Source: an uncultured Oscillospiraceae bacterium (GTDB taxonomy: Bacteria; Bacillota; Clostridia; Oscillospirales; Oscillospiraceae). From it: 18,413 bases of DNA. Of this stretch, positions 15,690-18,413 are shown one piece after another (position 1 is the stretch's first letter; each line of letters begins with the position of its first letter). The position numbers were made by a program, and so were the translations under genes. The notes beneath the pieces are model-generated. The model made no database searches and was not told where the DNA came from. It saw nothing but the letters and a program-made list of their open reading frames with translations. The DNA lies in contig CAKUHB010000041.1 of NCBI GenBank assembly GCA_934655875.1, positions 1-18,413 on the forward strand, in the 5' to 3' direction.

Positions 15690-16682
15690 TTATCTCGCGA
15701 CGAAGCCGACCTTTTTGTAGACCTTGCGGAGGGTCTTGTTGGCGAGATAGGACGCGCGCTCGGCGCCCTCTTTGTAGATGCTCTCGAGGTACGTCTTGTC
15801 GCCGAGCAGCTGCTCGGTCTTTTCGCGGATGGGGCGGACAAGCTCCACGACGGCTTCGCCGACGGCGGGCTTGAACACGCCGTAGCCCTGATCGGCAAAC
15901 TCGGCTTCCGCTTCCGCGATCGACTTGCCGGTGGCGGCGCAGTAGACGGTCAGAAGGTTCGAAATACCGGGCTTGTTGTCCTTGTCAAAGCGGACAGCCG
16001 TCTCGCAGTCGGTGACGGCGCGCTTGAACTTGCGCATGATATCCTCCGGCTTGTCCATGAGGAAGACGCAGCCGTCGGGGTCGGACTTGGACATTTTGTT
16101 CTCGGGGTTGCCAAGACTCATGATGCGCGCGCCCATCTTGGGGATGAACGCTTCGGGGAGCTTGAAGGTGTCGGGGAAGGAATTATTGAAGCGCGCGCCG
16201 ATGTCGCGGCAGAGCTCGACATGCTGGCGCTGATCCTCGCCGACGGGGACAAGATCGGTCTGATAGAGCAGGATATCGGCGGCCATGAGAACCGGGTAGG
16301 TAAAAAGACCAGCCGTGATGTTATCCGCGTGCTGCTGCGACTTCATCTTGAACTGCGTCATGCGGGACAGCTCGCCGAACTGCGTATAGCAGCCCAGCAC
16401 CCAGCTGAGCTCCGCGTGCTGCGGCACGTGGGACTGGATAAACATGATATTCTTCTTCGGGTCAAGGCCGCAGGCGATATACTGCGCAAGCTGCTCAAGG
16501 CTTCTGCGGCGCAGATCAGCCGGTACCTGCCGAACGGTAATGGCGTGCATATCGACGATGCAATAGACGCACTCATATTCGTCCTGCAGCGCGACCCAGT
16601 TTTTGATGGCTCCCATATAGGAACCGAGCGTCAGATCACCGCTGGGCTGGATGCCGGAAAAGATACGTTTTTTTTCGTCCAT
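15690..16682 (-). CDS. trpS: Tryptophanyl-tRNA synthetase
   Basis: This 330-aa class I synthetase, standard bacterial length, charges tRNA-Trp in the cytoplasm. Motifs are IFSGIQPSGDLTLGSYMGA (7-25), with TLGS at the HIGH position (Bacillus TrpRS similarly has TLGN), DMHAITV (44-50), PVLMAADILLY (130-140), VGEDQRQHVEL (147-157) and KMSKSDP (196-202). The ATG at 16682 is preceded by GAAGGA at about 7 nt; any longer N-terminal extension does not match the family and runs into gltX. It is divergent from gltX with its own promoter. The leader is only about 30 nt, too short for a T-box. Confidence 0.98.
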   Translation of the reverse strand: MDEKKRIFSGIQPSGDLTLGSYMGAIKNWVALQDEYECVYCIVDMHAITVRQVPADLRRRSLEQLAQYIACGLDPKKNIMFIQSHVPQHAELSWVLGCYTQFGELSRMTQFKMKSQQHADNITAGLFTYPVLMAADILLYQTDLVPVGEDQRQHVELCRDIGARFNNSFPDTFKLPEAFIPKMGARIMSLGNPENKMSKSDPDGCVFLMDKPEDIMRKFKRAVTDCETAVRFDKDNKPGISNLLTVYCAATGKSIAEAEAEFADQGYGVFKPAVGEAVVELVRPIREKTEQLLGDKTYLESIYKEGAERASYLANKTLRKVYKKVGFVAR

Positions 16683-16718
16683 GATACGTCCTTCTTTCTG
16701 TTTTACATAGTTGTGAGT

Positions 16719-16747
16719 ATCATACCACAAATGGTTACAATCCGCAA
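16719..16747 (-). promoter_or_regulatory. trpS promoter
   Basis: On the minus strand, TTGCGG (16742-16747), a 17-bp spacer, then TATGAT (16719-16724), with TG-G before the -10 (extended -10). Transcription would start about 30 nt upstream of the trpS ATG. Confidence 0.7.
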
Positions 16748-16754
16748 TCAATGA

Positions 16755-16783
16755 TTGACTGTTTCTGAAAAAAACTATATAAT
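16755..16783 (+). promoter_or_regulatory. gltX promoter
   Basis: TTGACT (16755-16760), a 17-bp spacer, then TATAAT (16778-16783), near-consensus sigma-A. Its -35 lies only 7 bp from the divergent trpS -35 (16742-16747), so the two promoters are back to back. The leader to the ATG is about 30 nt. Confidence 0.9.
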
Positions 16784-16819
16784 GTTTACACTGTAATTTA
16801 TTTATGGAGGACACGCAAC

Positions 16820-18307
16820 ATGGATTTTTTTGAGCAGATGGAAGCGCGCATCCCGCACGGCGAGGTCCGCACCCGCTTTGCTCCCAGCCCCACGGGCTAT
16901 ATGCATGTCGGCAATCTGCGCACGGCGCTGTACACGTGGCTGATCGCGCGCCACGCACACGGCAAGTTCATTCTCCGCATCGAGGACACCGATCAGGGCC
17001 GTCTGGTCGAGGGTGCGGTCGACGTCATCTACAAGACGATGGCCGAATGCGGGCTCGATCACGACGAAGGCCCCGATGTCGGCGGTCCCGTCGGCCCGTA
17101 TATCCAGTCCGAGCGGCGCGAGCTGTTCGGCAAGTACGCAAAGCTCCTGTGCGAAAAGGGCGGCGCATACTACTGCTTCTGCCAGAAATCCGATGAGGAA
17201 GAGGACGCCGCAGAGCCGGGCCAGATTAAAAAGCACGTCTGCGCCTGCCGCGATCTGCCGCTGGACGAGGCCAAAAAGCGTGTCGAGGCCGGTGAGCCGT
17301 TCGTCATCCGCCAGCGTATCCCGCATGAGGGTTCGACCACGTTCCACGACGCGTCCTTCGGCGATATCACGGTGGAAAACAAGGAACTGGAGGATCAGGT
17401 GCTTCTGAAGTCCGACGGTCTGCCGACGTACAACTTTGCAAACGTTGTCGACGATCATCTGATGGGCATTACGCATGTCGTGCGCGGCAGCGAGTATCTG
17501 TCCTCCGCGCCCAAGTATAACCTGCTGTACGAAGCGTTCGGCTGGGAGATCCCGACGTATGTCCACTGCTCCCCTGTCATGCGCGACGCACAGCACAAGA
17601 TGTCCAAGCGCCACGGCGACCCGAGCTATGAGGATCTGATCCGCGAGGGTTATCTGACCGACGCCGTTCTCAACTATGTGGCGCTGCTCGGCTGGAGCCC
17701 GAAGGGCGAAAACGCGGAGCGCGAGTTCTTCACCTTGCAGGATCTGGCGGAGATCTTTGATATCTCCGGCATTTCCAAATCCCCGGCTGTTTTCGATCTG
17801 GACAAGCTGCGCTGGATGAACGCGGAATACATGAAAAAGCTCAGCCCCGACGCGTTCTACGCCAAGGCCGAGCCGATCCTGAAGTCCGTCATCCACGATC
17901 CCGCGATCGACCTGCGCGCCGTCGCCGCGCTGGTGCAGCCGCGCTGCGAGATCCTGTCCGACCTGCCGGAGCGCGTCGACTTCATCGACAAGCTGCCGGA
18001 CTATTCGACCGAGCTTTACATCCACAAGAAGTCCAAGACGACGCTGGAAAACAGTCTCACCTCCCTGCAAGCCGTTCTGCCGGTGCTGGAAGGGCTGGAC
18101 ACATGGACGAATGAGAGTCTTTACGAAGCGCTCGTCGCGCTGGCGGCAAAGCTGGAGGTCAAGAACTCCGTGATCCTCTGGCCGCTGCGCGTGGCCGTAT
18201 CCGGCAAGGCATCCACCCCCGGCGGTGCAACGGAGCTTTGCGCACTGCTGGGCAAGGAGACCTCGATCGCGCGTATTAAAGAGGGAATTGCACTGCTGCA
18301 AGGCTGA
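16820..18307 (+). CDS. gltX: Glutamyl-tRNA synthetase
   Basis: This 495-aa class Ic synthetase loads glutamate on tRNA-Glu (and, in many Gram-positives, tRNA-Gln for later amidation). The signature RFAPSPTGYMHVGNLRTALY (19-38) contains HVGN. RIEDTDQGR (53-61) follows, a four-cysteine pair (C119, C121, C141, C143) fits the zinc site seen in some GluRS, and KMSKRHGD (260-267) is the KMSKS loop. The C-terminal anticodon-binding region runs to 495, usual length. GGAGG (16806-16810) lies 9 nt before the ATG. It is the last gene before the right terminal repeat, so any downstream operon partner is unseen. Confidence 0.98.
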   Translation: MDFFEQMEARIPHGEVRTRFAPSPTGYMHVGNLRTALYTWLIARHAHGKFILRIEDTDQGRLVEGAVDVIYKTMAECGLDHDEGPDVGGPVGPYIQSERRELFGKYAKLLCEKGGAYYCFCQKSDEEEDAAEPGQIKKHVCACRDLPLDEAKKRVEAGEPFVIRQRIPHEGSTTFHDASFGDITVENKELEDQVLLKSDGLPTYNFANVVDDHLMGITHVVRGSEYLSSAPKYNLLYEAFGWEIPTYVHCSPVMRDAQHKMSKRHGDPSYEDLIREGYLTDAVLNYVALLGWSPKGENAEREFFTLQDLAEIFDISGISKSPAVFDLDKLRWMNAEYMKKLSPDAFYAKAEPILKSVIHDPAIDLRAVAALVQPRCEILSDLPERVDFIDKLPDYSTELYIHKKSKTTLENSLTSLQAVLPVLEGLDTWTNESLYEALVALAAKLEVKNSVILWPLRVAVSGKASTPGGATELCALLGKETSIARIKEGIALLQG

Positions 18308-18324
18308 CAGCTTTGTACAAAAAA

Positions 18325-18340
18325 GCCTTCCCCTCCGGGG
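18325..18340 (+). repeat. Partial palindrome after gltX, cut by the right terminal repeat
   Basis: GCCTTCCCC-TCC-GGGG continues into TAATGTC instead of the expected AAGGC. This mirrors the left end, where the same element edge replaces one arm of the same hairpin family. It may have been part of the gltX 3' hairpin. Confidence 0.6.
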
Positions 18341-18413
18341 TAATGTCATCAACTTAAGCCCATCATTTCAAAGTGTCAAAAAGCGGGCGTAAATATTAGT
18401 GAAAATGCCAATT
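18337..18413 (-). repeat. Right copy of the 77-bp perfect terminal inverted repeat
   Basis: Exact reverse complement of 1-77. As at the left end, the copy begins at a run of four G/C bases shared with a palindrome (GGGG, 18337-18340) and runs to the window edge, pointing outward. It probably continues outside the window. Confidence 0.93.

Noticed and set aside
15480..16754. 424-codon plus-strand frame across the repeat region and opposite trpS
   Set aside because: It reads through the palindromic element and is antisense to the well-supported trpS; no start site or domain supports it.

Overview
The window reads as chromosomal DNA from a GC-rich, strictly anaerobic, Gram-positive Clostridia bacterium, most likely an Oscillospiraceae-type gut species. 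The support is a large pyruvate:ferredoxin oxidoreductase (PFOR), type III pantothenate kinase, a TagO/WecA plus UDP-GlcNAc 2-epimerase pair typical of Gram-positive cell-wall glycopolymer synthesis, an S-layer-homology (SLH) surface hydrolase, sigma-A type promoters with strong AGGAGG sites, and a family of CTTCCCC/GGGGAAG palindromes that I recall from this group. The taxonomic call is inference. No transposase, phage module, CRISPR array, rRNA or tRNA was found.

Layout. (1) 1-77 and 18337-18413 are perfect inverted copies of one 77-bp sequence. (2) 93-1619 (-) is a ComM/YifB-type AAA+ ATPase, divergent from nifJ (PFOR, 1831-5454, +), which starts at TTG behind a consensus promoter and ends at a strong terminator. 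(3) A 79-aa protein (5553-5792, +) converges on an ArsC/Spx-like gene (5828-6169, -), with a bidirectional terminator between them. The ArsC/Spx-like gene is translationally coupled to a 38-aa ORF (6166-6282, -). (4) Next come a secreted SLH + lysozyme protein (6355-7677, -) and an alpha/beta hydrolase (7765-8667, -). A 67-aa membrane protein (8759-8962, +) diverges from the hydrolase. (5) A minus-strand operon runs phosphodiesterase (10940-11404), coaX (10148-10921), then a LysA-like protein (8965-10140) that lacks the PLP lysine. (6) A plus-strand cluster of three overlapping small genes (11474-12388) diverges from that operon. (7) A minus-strand envelope operon runs tagO/wecA-like (14342-15439), wecB (13201-14349), then a membrane-anchored protein of unknown function (12389-13141). 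(8) A 250-bp gap holds a composite palindromic element. Beyond it, trpS (15690-16682, -) and gltX (16820-18307, +) diverge from back-to-back promoters.

Most of this is housekeeping metabolism, translation and envelope synthesis. The points most worth a second look are: the LysA-like pseudoenzyme (PLP lysine replaced by arginine, plus other losses) behind coaX; the coupled small-protein cluster; the SLH-anchored GH24 lysozyme; the 38-aa coupled ORF; a hairpin that would cover the ribosome binding site of the 67-aa membrane protein; and the terminal repeats. The terminal repeats are probably the edge of a multicopy element where an assembly stopped, not the ends of a transposon carrying this cargo.
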